A stretch of DNA of 64,000 nt from assembly GCA_016706595.1 (NCBI GenBank), contig JADJJH010000003.1, positions 680,001-744,000 of the forward strand. The letters run 5' to 3'. The notes beneath the pieces are model-generated. The model searched no databases. It was not told the DNA's origin and was given only the letters and a program-made list of their open reading frames with translations. A program made the position numbers and the translations under genes. Below, piece by piece: positions 22,601 through 29,252 of the stretch. The stretch comes from Bacteroidota bacterium (GTDB lineage Bacteria; Bacteroidota; Bacteroidia; Chitinophagales; Chitinophagaceae). The stretch's first letter is position 1. Each line of letters opens with the position of its first letter.

Positions 22601-24072
22601 TGAATGCTTCAGGTTGCCTAAACACAGCAACTTTAACACTTACTATAGATCAAGGATTATGTTGCAGTGCAGCCATTACAGGGTTACAATTTAAAGATCC
22701 AACAGGGGTTAATACTGCCCTTGTTCCTCTAACCAATGGTGGAACTTATAGTATCGGGGCATTACCTTCTCCATTCAACATTGAAGCATTGCTAAGTGGT
22801 AATATGGAAAGTGTTCGATTTACATTGAGTGGATCGGCAAGTGGAACTGTAACTGAAAATGTAGTTACTTGGGATTATCCAGGTACAGGCAATAGCTTCA
22901 CACATGGTGCTGGTACGTATTCATTATTGATTGAAGTGTTTAGTCAAGACAATGCAGCCGGTACATTATGCACTTCTGCAACTGTAAACTTTACTTTAGT
23001 TAATTGTCAAAACTTAACTTCAGGTGGTACTATTGGAAGCGATGAAACGCAATGCGGAAGCGGCTATAATCCTGCGTTGATCACAAGCTTAACACTTCCT
23101 TCAGGAGGTAGTGGAACAATTGAGTATTTGTGGTTAGTATCTTATGATGGTGGTGCAACTTATACAACCATTTCAGGTGCAACCGGACCAACATACGATC
23201 CACCGGCCATTACACAAACAACTTGGTATCGTCGTTGTGCACGAAACAGTGGTTGTTCCGATTATAGCGGTGAATCAAATTGGGTGATGAAAGAAGTAAC
23301 GCTTTGCCCACCAACGTATGCTTCTTGCTCTACATTTAATGCCACTAGTGAGTTTATCAACAGGGTTCAATTTAATACCATTAATAATTTATCAGGTAAC
23401 AATGGCGGTTATGGTAACTTCACTGCGCAAAATACAACGGTAGTAAAAGGTACAACCGTGCCAATTACATTAACCCCTGGCTTTGCTTCAACCACTTATG
23501 TTGAATATTGGAAGATTTGGATTGATTGGAATTATGATGGAGATTGGAATGATGCAGGCGAAGCGGTGGCGAATGGTACAAGTTCAGGTGTTAATCCGGT
23601 AACTTTAAATGTTACCATACCTACTACAGCAGTTGCAGGATATCCATTACGAATGAGAACCATTATGCGCAGAAGTGCTTATGCTTCTAGTCCGGTTACA
23701 CCTTCAGGTACTAATCGTGGAGAAGTGGAAGATTATTCTGTGATCGTTTCAGCAGCTGGTGCAAGAATTAACAATGAGCCTGAAACATTAGTGAATGTGG
23801 AAGAGCCAGAAGTGATATCAGCAGTTAGTATTTATCCGAATCCAATTACCGGACAATCATTCTTGAATTTACAATACACAGTGCTTGAAGCGGGCAATGC
23901 TGAGGTTGCCATTTATTCGATTGATGGTAAGTTGATTTCACAAGAAAACATGGCATCAGAAGTTGGCTTGAATAATCAAAAAATTCAATTACCTCAATTA
24001 GCGAGTGGCATGTATAATTTAATTATTAACTATAAAGATGTGCGACAAACACACAGATTTATTGTGAAGTAA
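10693..24072 (+). CDS. giant T9SS-exported repeat adhesin
   Basis: This 4459-aa surface protein begins with a signal peptide (1-28). An N-terminal cohesin-like beta domain (about 30-200) is followed by two divergent repeats, SprB-like repeats (about 310-550), and 37 tandem 50-aa units (about 600-2453). Three Ig-like domains of about 73 aa (2454-2673) come next, then 18 more units (2674-3574) and an HYR domain (3578-3885) split by an inserted CBM-like jelly roll (about 3675-3820). Two divergent repeats, a GEVED domain (about 4210-4353) and a type A T9SS sorting domain (4375-4459, starting SIYPNP, ending RFIVK) complete it. Each unit follows ACDSYTWNG...YTxSGxYTYTSLNAxGC...TLNLTIN and holds two Cys, so a disulfide per unit is plausible. 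The architecture resembles SprB-type gliding or biofilm adhesins. The exact ligand is unknown. A strong terminator follows. Confidence 0.9.
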   Translation: MKKNYHFRHYSILSLFFILFAFSRSNAQSNLSYKMTNLTNPASNIFEFDVMVSNFGPATANLAGYSFALNHNNAGPGLKNGGTLTLEMKGGSRAPQLNTLLMPQVSYTNSNQLKVVTGNVSPPLAVAMPSGTTYRLGRFRLKNTNSFAYNYLPIFTFCPSLTPMPGTCAVGCYYAPSTNLQQKNVANGLSTLNPTPAYKLNEPCTTQFGTVYSTACNSYLWVQNGMTYTASGSYTHTLVNGSSCGSDSIITLILTINQSTSSSTSVTSVGSYTWLETGITYTISGIYTKTSLNASGCVHTSILNLTIPAVLSINLIENQPISCYGNNDASAQALTTGNGPLTFRVDGGAFSNTTGIFFGLTPGTHTICVKDVYGSIACDTISYIEPDPLSMTFVIDSFVSCHGNDGALSVNITGGTNLLQGYLTWWTNAAGDTLNDVLTNNFALYLESLAAGTYNVAIEDDRGCFYNQNGILPPAVPIIVNGSFPPIVCFGGTTTITPSATGGVPYAPHTFTINGLPVAGSYPAGTYTIVATDAKGCTGSTIITITQPGLLTSTMNATACDNYTWSVNGVTYSNSGTYVANLLSMAGCDSSVTLLLTINQSSTIGSATITACDSYTWNGTTYTSSGVYTVTSLNAQGCVNTATLTLTINYSQTDSSTVHACNSYVWAVCGITYTASGTYTYTGLTPAGCPKTCTLYLTVGRDSSYVNNVVACNSYLWPLTSGTYFLSGTYTAISMNGSGCLNFDTLHLTIGHPSTNGGATVTACNSYTWNGTTYTTSGTYTYTSLNMYGCVNTATLNLTINYSSTNGNATVTACDSYTWNGVTYTTSGVYTKTTLNASGCVNTATLNLTINYSSTNGNATITACNSYTWNGVTYTTSGVYTKTTLNASGCVNTATLNLTINYSSTNGNATITACNSYTWNGTTYTTSGVYTYTSLNASGCINTATLNLTINYSSTNGNATITACNSYTWNGTTYTTSGVYTYTSLNAAGCINTATLNLTINYSSTNGNATITACNSYTWNGTTYTTSGVYTKTSLNASGCVNTATLTLTINYSSTNGNATITACNSYTWNGTTYTTSGVYTYTSLNASGCINTATLNLTINYSSTNGNATVTACDSYTWNGTTYTTSGVYTYTSLNASGCINTATLNVTINYSSTNGNATVTACDSYTWNGTTYTTSGVYTKTTINASGCVNTATLNLTINYSSTNGNATITACNSYTWNGSTYTASGVYTYTSMNASGCVNTATLNLTINYSSSNGNATVTACDSYTWNGTTYTTSGVYTYTSLNASGCVNTATLNLTINYSSTNGNATITACDSYTWNGVTYTTSGVYTKTTLNASGCVNTATLTLTINYSSSNGNATITACDSYTWNGTVYTTSGVYTYTSLNTSGCVNTAILTLTINQSSNVGNSTITACNSYNWFGVTYTTSGVYTHTMLNSQGCVNTSTLTLTINYSTTNGNATITACNSYTWNGTTYTASGTYTHYSLNAQGCLNTATLYLTINYSSSNGNSVIVACDNYTWNGTTYTTSGTYTYTSLNAAGCVNTATLILTINYSSTNGSGTITACDSYTWNGMTYTASGVYTHTSMNAGGCVNTATLNLTINYSSNTGNSTITACDSYTWNGITYTTSGVYTHTSLNASGCVNTATLSLTINYSETITTNVHACNSYMWSICGLVYTTSGAYTFTSLNAAGCLKTCILNLTLDHDSSYVNNVTACNSYLWPKTGGTYFVTGTYTAISINGSGCFNYDTLNLTIGYPTTNGSLTITACDSYVWNGTTYTTSGVYTYTTLNAWGCVNTATLNLTINYSSNNGNSTITACNSYLWNGVNYTLSGVYTYTSLNASGCVNTATLYLTINYSSSNGNATVTACDSYTWNGTTYTTSGVYTYTTLNASGCVNTATLILTINYSSNNVNATITACDSYTWNGTTYTASGVYTYTSLNATGCVNTATLNLTINYSSSNGNASITACNSYTWNGTTYTASGVYTFTSLNAAGCVNTATLNLTINYSSSNGNATITACDSYTWNGATYTTSGVYTYTSLNASGCVNTATLILTINYSTSSTATATACDSYTWITNGVTYTASGNYTFVGTNTAGCSHTYTLNLTINYSTSNGNATVTACDSYTWNGATYTTSGVYTYTSLNATGCVNTATLTLTINNSSSNGNATITACDSYTWNGTTYTASGVYTYTSLNATGCVNTATLTLTINYSSSNGNATITACDSYTWNGTTYTTSGVYTYTSLNAAGCVNTATLTLTINYSSSNGNATITACNSYTWNGTTYTASGVYTYTSLNAAGCVNTATLTLTINYSSTNGNATVTACDSYTWNGTTYTTSGVYTYTSLNATGCVNTATLTLTINYSSTNGNATVTACDSYTWNGATYTTSGTYTYTSLNATGCVNTATLTLTINNSSNNGNATITACNSYTWNGTTYTASGVYTYTSLNAAGCVNTAILNLTINALPSVSISATATTVCAYTSTTLTATGAASYAWMPGSSTNASITVSPTTTTTYTVTGTSSLGCTKTATQTITVNARPSFSVSAIPSTICAGGSSTLTASVSTNTYVWMPGALTGTSVTVSPLTTTVYTITATNALGCTKSSTKTVTVNQLPNVNASSTTICEGANASLTATGASAYTWMPGSLTGSTITVSPTVTTTYTVTGSSTAACTNTATATVTVNALTYNGNATVTACDSYTWNGATYTTSGIYTYTSLNAAGCINTATLTLTINYGETTTTNVHACDSYMWSICGLVYTTSGAYTYTSLNAAGCLKTCILNLTIDHDSSYVTNVQTCGPYLWSKTGGTYFVTGTYTTISINGSGCFNYDTLNLSVGAPTTNGNATVSACDSYTWNGTTYTASGVYTYTSINASGCLNTATLILTINHSSSNGNATITACDSYTWNGTTYTASGVYTFTSLNAAGCVNTATLTLTINNSSSNGNATITACDSYTWNGTTYTASGVYTYTSLNAAGCVNTATLTLTINNSSNNGNATITACDSYTWNGTTYTASGVYTYTSINAAGCVNTATLNLTINYSSSNGNASITACDSYTWNGATYTTSGVYSYTSLNAAGCVNTATLTLTINNSSNNGNATITACDSYTWNGTTYTASGVYTFTSLNAAGCVNTATLTLTINNSSNNGNATITACDSYTWNGATYTTSGVYTYTSINAAGCVNTATLNLTINYSSSNGNATVTACDSYTWNGATYTTSGVYTYTSLNAAGCVNTATLTLTINNSSNNGNATITACNSYTWNGTTYTISGVYTYTSLNASGCVNTATLTLTINNSSSNGNETITACNSYTWNGTTYTTSGVYTYTSLNAAGCVNTATLTLTINNSSNNGNATITACNSYTWNGTTYTASGTYTYTSLNASGCVNTATLTLTINNSSTNGNATITACNSYTWNGTTYTASGTYTYTSLNAAGCVNTATLTLTINNSSNNGNATITACNSYIWNGTTYTASGTYTYTSLNAAGCVNTATLTLTINNSSTNGNATITACNSYTWNGTTYTASGTYTYTSLNAAGCVNTATLTLTINNSTTNGNSTITACNSYTWNGTTYTASGVYTKTTLNAAGCVNTATLTLTITGNTTVITCPANITVNADNGICGAVVIYPAPTVSGSPTPTITYSAASGSVFPVGTTTVTVIASNSCGADTCTFTITVIDNQPPVITCPPPVTVYIPQCTPSTNLLTNGNFNNNLTNWVASSAGIATISTNTTTGNFMILNNSDVAGTYYATNETTASAGLVYTLAGKAGTHSVTGTATVYIEFFNAANTSLGLSTIKTVTTAYSGTWTTSHNFSITGTSPAGTTKLKVTCKSVNRAVKVDDLVLTAPCPTTTTIASIGTATATDNCAVSTITKNYSSSIYPVGSTTVLWTATDVNGLSSSCTQTITVTSCTNTFDTTNVSACNSYAWTVSGLTYSTSGTYTKTNVLAGGCISTSVLNLVINNSSTTGSITTSACPSYTWAANGVVYTATGVYTHTSLNASGCLNTATLTLTIDQGLCCSAAITGLQFKDPTGVNTALVPLTNGGTYSIGALPSPFNIEALLSGNMESVRFTLSGSASGTVTENVVTWDYPGTGNSFTHGAGTYSLLIEVFSQDNAAGTLCTSATVNFTLVNCQNLTSGGTIGSDETQCGSGYNPALITSLTLPSGGSGTIEYLWLVSYDGGATYTTISGATGPTYDPPAITQTTWYRRCARNSGCSDYSGESNWVMKEVTLCPPTYASCSTFNATSEFINRVQFNTINNLSGNNGGYGNFTAQNTTVVKGTTVPITLTPGFASTTYVEYWKIWIDWNYDGDWNDAGEAVANGTSSGVNPVTLNVTIPTTAVAGYPLRMRTIMRRSAYASSPVTPSGTNRGEVEDYSVIVSAAGARINNEPETLVNVEEPEVISAVSIYPNPITGQSFLNLQYTVLEAGNAEVAIYSIDGKLISQENMASEVGLNNQKIQLPQLASGMYNLIINYKDVRQTHRFIVK
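12493..18053 (+). repeat. tandem 150-bp coding repeats, block 1 (about 37 copies)
   Basis: The period is 150 bp, encoding 50 aa. It is visible as the recurrence of TGGAATGG...ACTTATAC every 150 bases. Synonymous codons vary between copies, so these are older copies held together at protein level. Two odd neighbouring units of a second type occur at about 12640-12950 and again at about 15640-15960. Confidence 0.93.
18712..21414 (+). repeat. tandem 150-bp coding repeats, block 2 (18 copies)
   Basis: The period is the same as block 1, but DNA identity between copies is much higher, above all from 19321 onward. From about 20371 to 21240 the copies alternate in type, giving a 300-bp dimer period. 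The block opens with a third copy of the variant unit pair (about 18860-19180). This looks like recent expansion or gene conversion. Confidence 0.92.
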
Positions 24073-24091
24073 TAGCATCGTTTAAAATAAT

Positions 24092-24127
24092 AAGAAAAGA
24101 TCATCATTTAGGTGGTCTTTTCTTTTT
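24092..24127 (+). terminator. terminator of giant adhesin gene
   Basis: A 12-bp stem (24092-24103 with 24113-24124, one G-U pair) and a T-rich tail lie 19 nt after the stop codon. Confidence 0.87.
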
Positions 24128-24464
24128 AAGAAATGGGAATACTTAGTTATGTAATTATAATTTTTAAATCTTAGCTAAATGCTCGATTTTATTCCAAAAA
24201 CAAATAATCAAGAATATTGAATTATTTTTCCGTTAAAATTTTGTTTTACAAGGTTTAATGTGTTTATTTGGGAAAGGAATTATTCGTAACGATTTAGCGT
24301 AGGTATTTTCTGTTTTTAATATGGCAAATTCAATATATGAAACGAATCATGTTATTGAAAATGACAGGTGAAACTTAACGTAATGAAGAACAATTTCTTG
24401 CATTCATTAAAATATAAACTAATATCACAACGCAAATTTTTATTAACACTAAAACACAGGAAAC
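24128..24464. other. intergenic region, nothing clear
   Basis: This is 337 nt of A+T-rich sequence between the giant adhesin and the next surface-protein gene. It must contain a promoter because a terminator precedes it, but I find no TTG-N19-TAnnTTTG match that I trust. Confidence 0.45.
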
Positions 24465-27400
24465 ATGAAAAACACAATTACTAAAATTAAACAACATGGG
24501 GTTGGCAGGATTCGGCATTTTGGCTTGCTTCTGATGCTGATGGTCATTTCAAATTTGAGCTTTGCACAAACTGTGACAATCGGTACTGGTACCCTAACAA
24601 CATCCGGCACAAATGGAGTACCAATTTATCGTTCTTCAACAACTAGTTCTTTCAATCATTCTAAATCTATTCAATTATTAACCCAATCTCAATTAAGTGC
24701 CGCAGGAATTGCTTCAGGTGCAATTATTAATAGTTGGGCATATAATAAAACCCTTGCAGGAACGGTAGCTGGAACAAATGCGTTTACCTTGAGAGTATAT
24801 TTGAAAAATACAACCAACACAGTCTTGGCTTCAGGCACTGCTTGGAATACTATGATTTCGGGAGCCACCTTAGCTTATTCAGCCACAATTACATCGGCTA
24901 ATATGCCCTCTGCAACAGGATATTGGGCATGGCCAACTTCTGGTTTTACTTATAGTGGGGGGGCAATAGAAGCTTATATTGAATGGTTCCCCGCAGGCAC
25001 AGTTACATCGCCATTTTCAACCGCTGCCTTTCAATTTCAGTATACTGCATCTGGTAATCAAGCGATGGGGACATCAGCATCTGCTGCCCTTGCTGGAACG
25101 ACAACATCATATACTACTCAAGCTCGTTTTTACAATACACAAATTAATTATACACCCGGTGCACCTTGCGCAGGACTGCCAAATGCCGGAACGCTTTCAC
25201 CTGCTGGACCTTTAACAAAATGCGCCAATCAAACCCAGGTAATGTCGGTAACGGGTGCTACAAATGCAACAGGAATTACTTATTCATGGGAGGTTTCTTC
25301 AACAGGTGGCGGTGTAGGTTTTGCACCAGTAGTAGGAGGTACAGGAGCAAATACAACGAACTATACTACCGGAGCGTTAATACCTGGTACCTATTACTAT
25401 AGAATGGTAACAACTTGTACGAATACTAATGATGCAGCTCCTTCGGCAGAATTAACTGTAGACGTAAATGCATTGCCAAGTGTTGCGGTTTCTGCGTCTT
25501 CATCTGTACTTTGTCCTGGTGCTAGTGCATCAACATTAACTGCAACAGGTGCTGAAACGTATGCGTGGTCCCCAACAACAGGTTTAACACCCACAATTGG
25601 TTCTCCGGTTGATGCACTACCAACAAGTTCAACTATTTACACCGTTACAGGTACTGATGCAAATGGTTGTACTAGTACATCAAGTGTTTCTATTACTTCC
25701 GCGGCTGGTGTAGCAATCAATAATGTGAGTGCAACACCGAATTCAGTATGTCCGAATGGTAGTTCTGTTTTACAAGCTTCTGCACAATTTATTACATCAG
25801 CTTATTGTCAATCTACGCACACAAGTGGATGCTCTGGCGATAATATCGCTTCGGTTACTTTAAACACACTGGTAAATACCAATAGTGCATGTGGTTTAAC
25901 AGGAAGCACCCCCCCTCGTTATTTATATCAAACAGGTCCTACAGCACCTACGACAACATTAACTGCTTCGGCTACTTATACTTTGACATTGTCATTTGGA
26001 ACAGATCCTAATCAATATTTCGGCGCATGGATTGATTATGATCAAAATGGTTTATTAGAAACAACTGAATTTACTGGTGCCTCTCTAAACGCAGGTGCAA
26101 GTGGAACTTCATCAGTGGTTTTTTCAATTCCCGCAGGTGCTTTAAATGGTAAAACAAGGCTTAGAATTGTTGGAGGAAATGATGCAACAGTATTAAATAC
26201 AAATGCATGTGGTGCATCTTCGAGTGGTTGGGGAGAAACCCAAGATTACGATGTTACAATTTCTGGTGGAGTTGATCCATTCTCATATACATGGTCTGAG
26301 TCCCCAGCTAATTCAACTTTAGCTTCATTAACTGGTAATCCGGTTAATGCAAACAATATTCCATCTACAACTACATATTATGTTACCGCTACAAGTTCAT
26401 TAGGTTGTTCAGCAAGTAGTTCTGCAACTGTTATCATAGATCCTCTTTCTTGTACAGCACCAACAGTACCTTCACTTATATGCGCTGGTCAAAGCTTTAA
26501 TGTTATGGCAAATATCACAGGTGGTGGAGCTCCATTTACTTATGTTTGGGATGATGGCATGATGGGTGTATATCCAAATTCACCTTCACTTACTTTAAAT
26601 TTAGTTTCCGGTTCATATTCATACACGGTTACTGTTCTTGATGCTTGTGGAGCTAGCTGTTCTTCTTCTTTTTCAATTCTTGTAAATGATACTCCAACTG
26701 GTACTGCATCGGGCACAACCACTGCATTTGTAGGCGATAATCTAAGTTATTCTGTAACAGGTTATACAGGTACACCTAACTTTCAATGGCAAAGTAGTGC
26801 AACTGCAACTGGTCCTTGGACGAATGTGGGTTTAAATGCCGATACATATACTGTGGCTACTGCACCTGTCGGAAAAACATATGTACAATGTGTAATGACC
26901 AATGCCAATGGATGCTCATTAACTACCAATCAAGTAGTTACAACAGTCTTTATTATTGGCGATAATGTATGTAATCCAATTGCTTTACCTTATGGAATCA
27001 GTGGACCATATACAAACGTTGGTGGAACAGTTCAAGTTGGTGAACCAGTACCAGCCGCTAATGGTTGTAATGTACAAAATGGTTGGTGTAATTCTACATT
27101 GGAAAATTCGGTTTGGTTCTCATTTGTTGCGCCGCCATCAGGTAGAGTAACTATCAATACTGCAACTCCATTATGGGATAATCAAATGGCACTTTATAGT
27201 GCAACTTCGTGCAACGACTTTACAAGCTTTGTTCAGTTAGCAGCAAATGATGATGGAGGCGATGGTAGCTTTGCAGCGAAAATAAATGCAATTTGTCTTG
27301 TGCCGGGTCAAACCTACTATTTGCAACTTGATGGATATAGTGGAGCAACAAATGCAGCATTTAATATTAACTTAATTAATGAAACTGCAGGGGTTGCCTT

Positions 27401-28154
27401 AGCTTCTAAAGCTATACTTTCAGGTGCCTACGATTTAGGTACAGGTTTAATGCATGATAGCTTACGTTCAATTGGTGGACTAATTCCTACAACAGAGCCT
27501 TACACTGGAGCACCATTCAATAAGCCAGCAATTGGGGAAGCTTCAGGCGAAACCACAACAGCCGGTGTTTTAGGCGTTACTGGTAATAATGCAATCGTTG
27601 ATTGGGTATTTTTAGAAGTACGTTCAGCAGCCACTCCTTCTGTTATATTAGCAACTAAGCGTGCGTTAATTCAAAGAGATGGAGATATTGTTGGTGTAGA
27701 TGGTGTTTCACCTGTAAACTTTACAAGTCTTGCTTATGGAACTTATCATGTATCGTTAAAACACAGAAACCATTTAGGTGTAATGACTGCTAATCCAGTA
27801 ACCTTAGGACCTTGTGTTTACGGAACAATTGATTTCACTAGCATGCCTCTATGGGTTAAATTAGGTGAATTGAATGGTCCTGCAAAAATGTATGGAAGTG
27901 TAGCAACCTTATGGGCTGCTGATGCAAACAACAACAGAAACACGAAGTATAATGGTTTAGCTAATGATAAGACAGCTATTGCTGCTGCTGTTGGCGCGCC
28001 AAATAATGTATTAGCTCCGGTGTATCGTATGGAAGATACTAACTTAGATGGTAAAGTAAAATACAACAATACGGATAACGACAGAAATGTAGTTGCCGCT
28101 ATGGTAGGAGTTTCTACACCAAACAATATTGTAAATCAACACACACCTAATTAA
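24465..28154 (+). CDS. secreted multidomain protein with GEVED, Ig-like and dockerin-like C-terminal module
   Basis: The 1229-aa protein has a signal peptide (about 1-35, ending SFAQ) and a beta-rich N-terminal domain (36-230) typical of Bacteroidota surface proteins. It then has Ig/PKD-like domains, a GEVED domain (about 440-600, with GAWIDYDQNG and WGETQDYDV), further PKD-like domains, and a pre-peptidase-like beta domain (about 830-975, with LENSVWFSF). The C-terminal module (about 978-1229) contains LIPTTEPYTG, NAIVDWVFLE, LKHRNHLG and two acidic Asn/Asp loops (DANNNRNTKYNG and DTNLDGKVKYNN) resembling duplicated calcium loops of dockerins. There is no classical T9SS sorting domain; the protein ends QHTPN. 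The same module ends the 29253 gene product. It is followed 26 nt later by a small T9SS cargo gene, probably in one operon. Confidence 0.85.
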   Translation: MKNTITKIKQHGVGRIRHFGLLLMLMVISNLSFAQTVTIGTGTLTTSGTNGVPIYRSSTTSSFNHSKSIQLLTQSQLSAAGIASGAIINSWAYNKTLAGTVAGTNAFTLRVYLKNTTNTVLASGTAWNTMISGATLAYSATITSANMPSATGYWAWPTSGFTYSGGAIEAYIEWFPAGTVTSPFSTAAFQFQYTASGNQAMGTSASAALAGTTTSYTTQARFYNTQINYTPGAPCAGLPNAGTLSPAGPLTKCANQTQVMSVTGATNATGITYSWEVSSTGGGVGFAPVVGGTGANTTNYTTGALIPGTYYYRMVTTCTNTNDAAPSAELTVDVNALPSVAVSASSSVLCPGASASTLTATGAETYAWSPTTGLTPTIGSPVDALPTSSTIYTVTGTDANGCTSTSSVSITSAAGVAINNVSATPNSVCPNGSSVLQASAQFITSAYCQSTHTSGCSGDNIASVTLNTLVNTNSACGLTGSTPPRYLYQTGPTAPTTTLTASATYTLTLSFGTDPNQYFGAWIDYDQNGLLETTEFTGASLNAGASGTSSVVFSIPAGALNGKTRLRIVGGNDATVLNTNACGASSSGWGETQDYDVTISGGVDPFSYTWSESPANSTLASLTGNPVNANNIPSTTTYYVTATSSLGCSASSSATVIIDPLSCTAPTVPSLICAGQSFNVMANITGGGAPFTYVWDDGMMGVYPNSPSLTLNLVSGSYSYTVTVLDACGASCSSSFSILVNDTPTGTASGTTTAFVGDNLSYSVTGYTGTPNFQWQSSATATGPWTNVGLNADTYTVATAPVGKTYVQCVMTNANGCSLTTNQVVTTVFIIGDNVCNPIALPYGISGPYTNVGGTVQVGEPVPAANGCNVQNGWCNSTLENSVWFSFVAPPSGRVTINTATPLWDNQMALYSATSCNDFTSFVQLAANDDGGDGSFAAKINAICLVPGQTYYLQLDGYSGATNAAFNINLINETAGVALASKAILSGAYDLGTGLMHDSLRSIGGLIPTTEPYTGAPFNKPAIGEASGETTTAGVLGVTGNNAIVDWVFLEVRSAATPSVILATKRALIQRDGDIVGVDGVSPVNFTSLAYGTYHVSLKHRNHLGVMTANPVTLGPCVYGTIDFTSMPLWVKLGELNGPAKMYGSVATLWAADANNNRNTKYNGLANDKTAIAAAVGAPNNVLAPVYRMEDTNLDGKVKYNNTDNDRNVVAAMVGVSTPNNIVNQHTPN

Positions 28155-28180
28155 TCTCAAATAAAAAAAACACAGAAAAA

Positions 28181-28999
28181 ATGAAAAAGATAATCATCGC
28201 AACAATGGGTTTACTGAGTTCCTTCACAGGTTTCAGTCAATGCCCGAACACAACCGGGAACTATGAGTATAGTATCAGCAACGATGCTAAAACCATCACC
28301 ATCAAAGCACGTAACACAACCGGAACGATTCGTTCTAGTTATGTGAACCCTGCCATCAATGGTAATTTCGTAGGTCTTGTATTTGGTATCAAATGGTCGG
28401 CAAAAAGTGATGTGGTATTATATACCAATAGCTCAGTAGCGCCTTTCGATATCATTCCATCAGGCGGCATTCTTCAAAAAGAGAACTTTAGTTTTCAATC
28501 TTATGGCGACGAGGCAAAAACATTGCCGATGTTGTCGAAAGAGTTTATGAATGGCGACTGGCACGTAATTGCTACAATACCTTATACAGGTACATTAGCA
28601 AACGGCGACAAGTTTGAATTAACCGAATGTGGTTTTGATGAAACAACCAATCCTTACTTTGCCCAAATGGATAAGTTAGGTAACTATGGTCAGTTTGCAC
28701 CAAACTTAGTTCGTAGCACTTCAGACGGCGCAAACTTAGCTGCAGCAAATGCAGTGATTGTTTATCCTAATCCAACCCTTGGCGATTTATATGTTGATGT
28801 AAGTTCATCAACGGTAACTCGTGCTACTTTTAAAGTAATGGATATGACCGGTAAAACGGTTAAGACTATCCAATCTGATTTAGTAGAAGGATTGAATAAG
28901 ATTACAGTAAACGTTGCTGAATTAGCCAACGGCATGTATATGTTGAAAGTAGTTGATGGCAAAGCCTTGAATTATGCTCAAACATTTAATAAGCAATAA
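28181..28999 (+). CDS. T9SS type A sorting domain-containing secreted protein
   Basis: This 272-aa protein has a signal peptide (1-19, ending GFSQ), a beta-rich domain of unknown family (20-180, starting CPNTTGNYEYSI) and a type A T9SS sorting domain (about 190-272) with VIVYPNPTLGD, VMDMTGK and GMYMLKVVDG. The first domain is loosely like the N-terminal domains of the two repeat adhesins nearby, which also describe an averaged, cohesin-like beta fold. The gene starts 26 nt behind the 1229-aa protein and is likely co-transcribed with it. A partner role, such as a surface subunit, is only inferred. Confidence 0.85.
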   Translation: MKKIIIATMGLLSSFTGFSQCPNTTGNYEYSISNDAKTITIKARNTTGTIRSSYVNPAINGNFVGLVFGIKWSAKSDVVLYTNSSVAPFDIIPSGGILQKENFSFQSYGDEAKTLPMLSKEFMNGDWHVIATIPYTGTLANGDKFELTECGFDETTNPYFAQMDKLGNYGQFAPNLVRSTSDGANLAAANAVIVYPNPTLGDLYVDVSSSTVTRATFKVMDMTGKTVKTIQSDLVEGLNKITVNVAELANGMYMLKVVDGKALNYAQTFNKQ

Positions 29000-29025
29000 T
29001 GGAAACTAAATAAGAGTTTACTATG

Positions 29026-29059
29026 AGGGCTATCTTCGATAAGAGGATAGCCCTTTTTT
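29026..29059 (+). terminator. terminator after 272-aa T9SS cargo gene
   Basis: The stem 29026-29034 with 29046-29054 (AGGGCTATC/GATAGCCCT, 9 bp) is followed by a T run and lies 27 nt after the stop codon. Confidence 0.9.
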
Positions 29060-29252
29060 ATTCGCTAACAATCTATTTTATTGATTTTCAATATCCCACA
29101 ACAATAATATATAAGGATCAATCTTTATATGTTTCAAAGGGATCAATTAAAAATTTAGCAAAGAATTATAAAAAAGAAGAATAATATATTACATTCGCCT
29201 TTGACATTTATTTGTTCAGGGTTAACATCATAAAAATTATAAATACCTAAAA

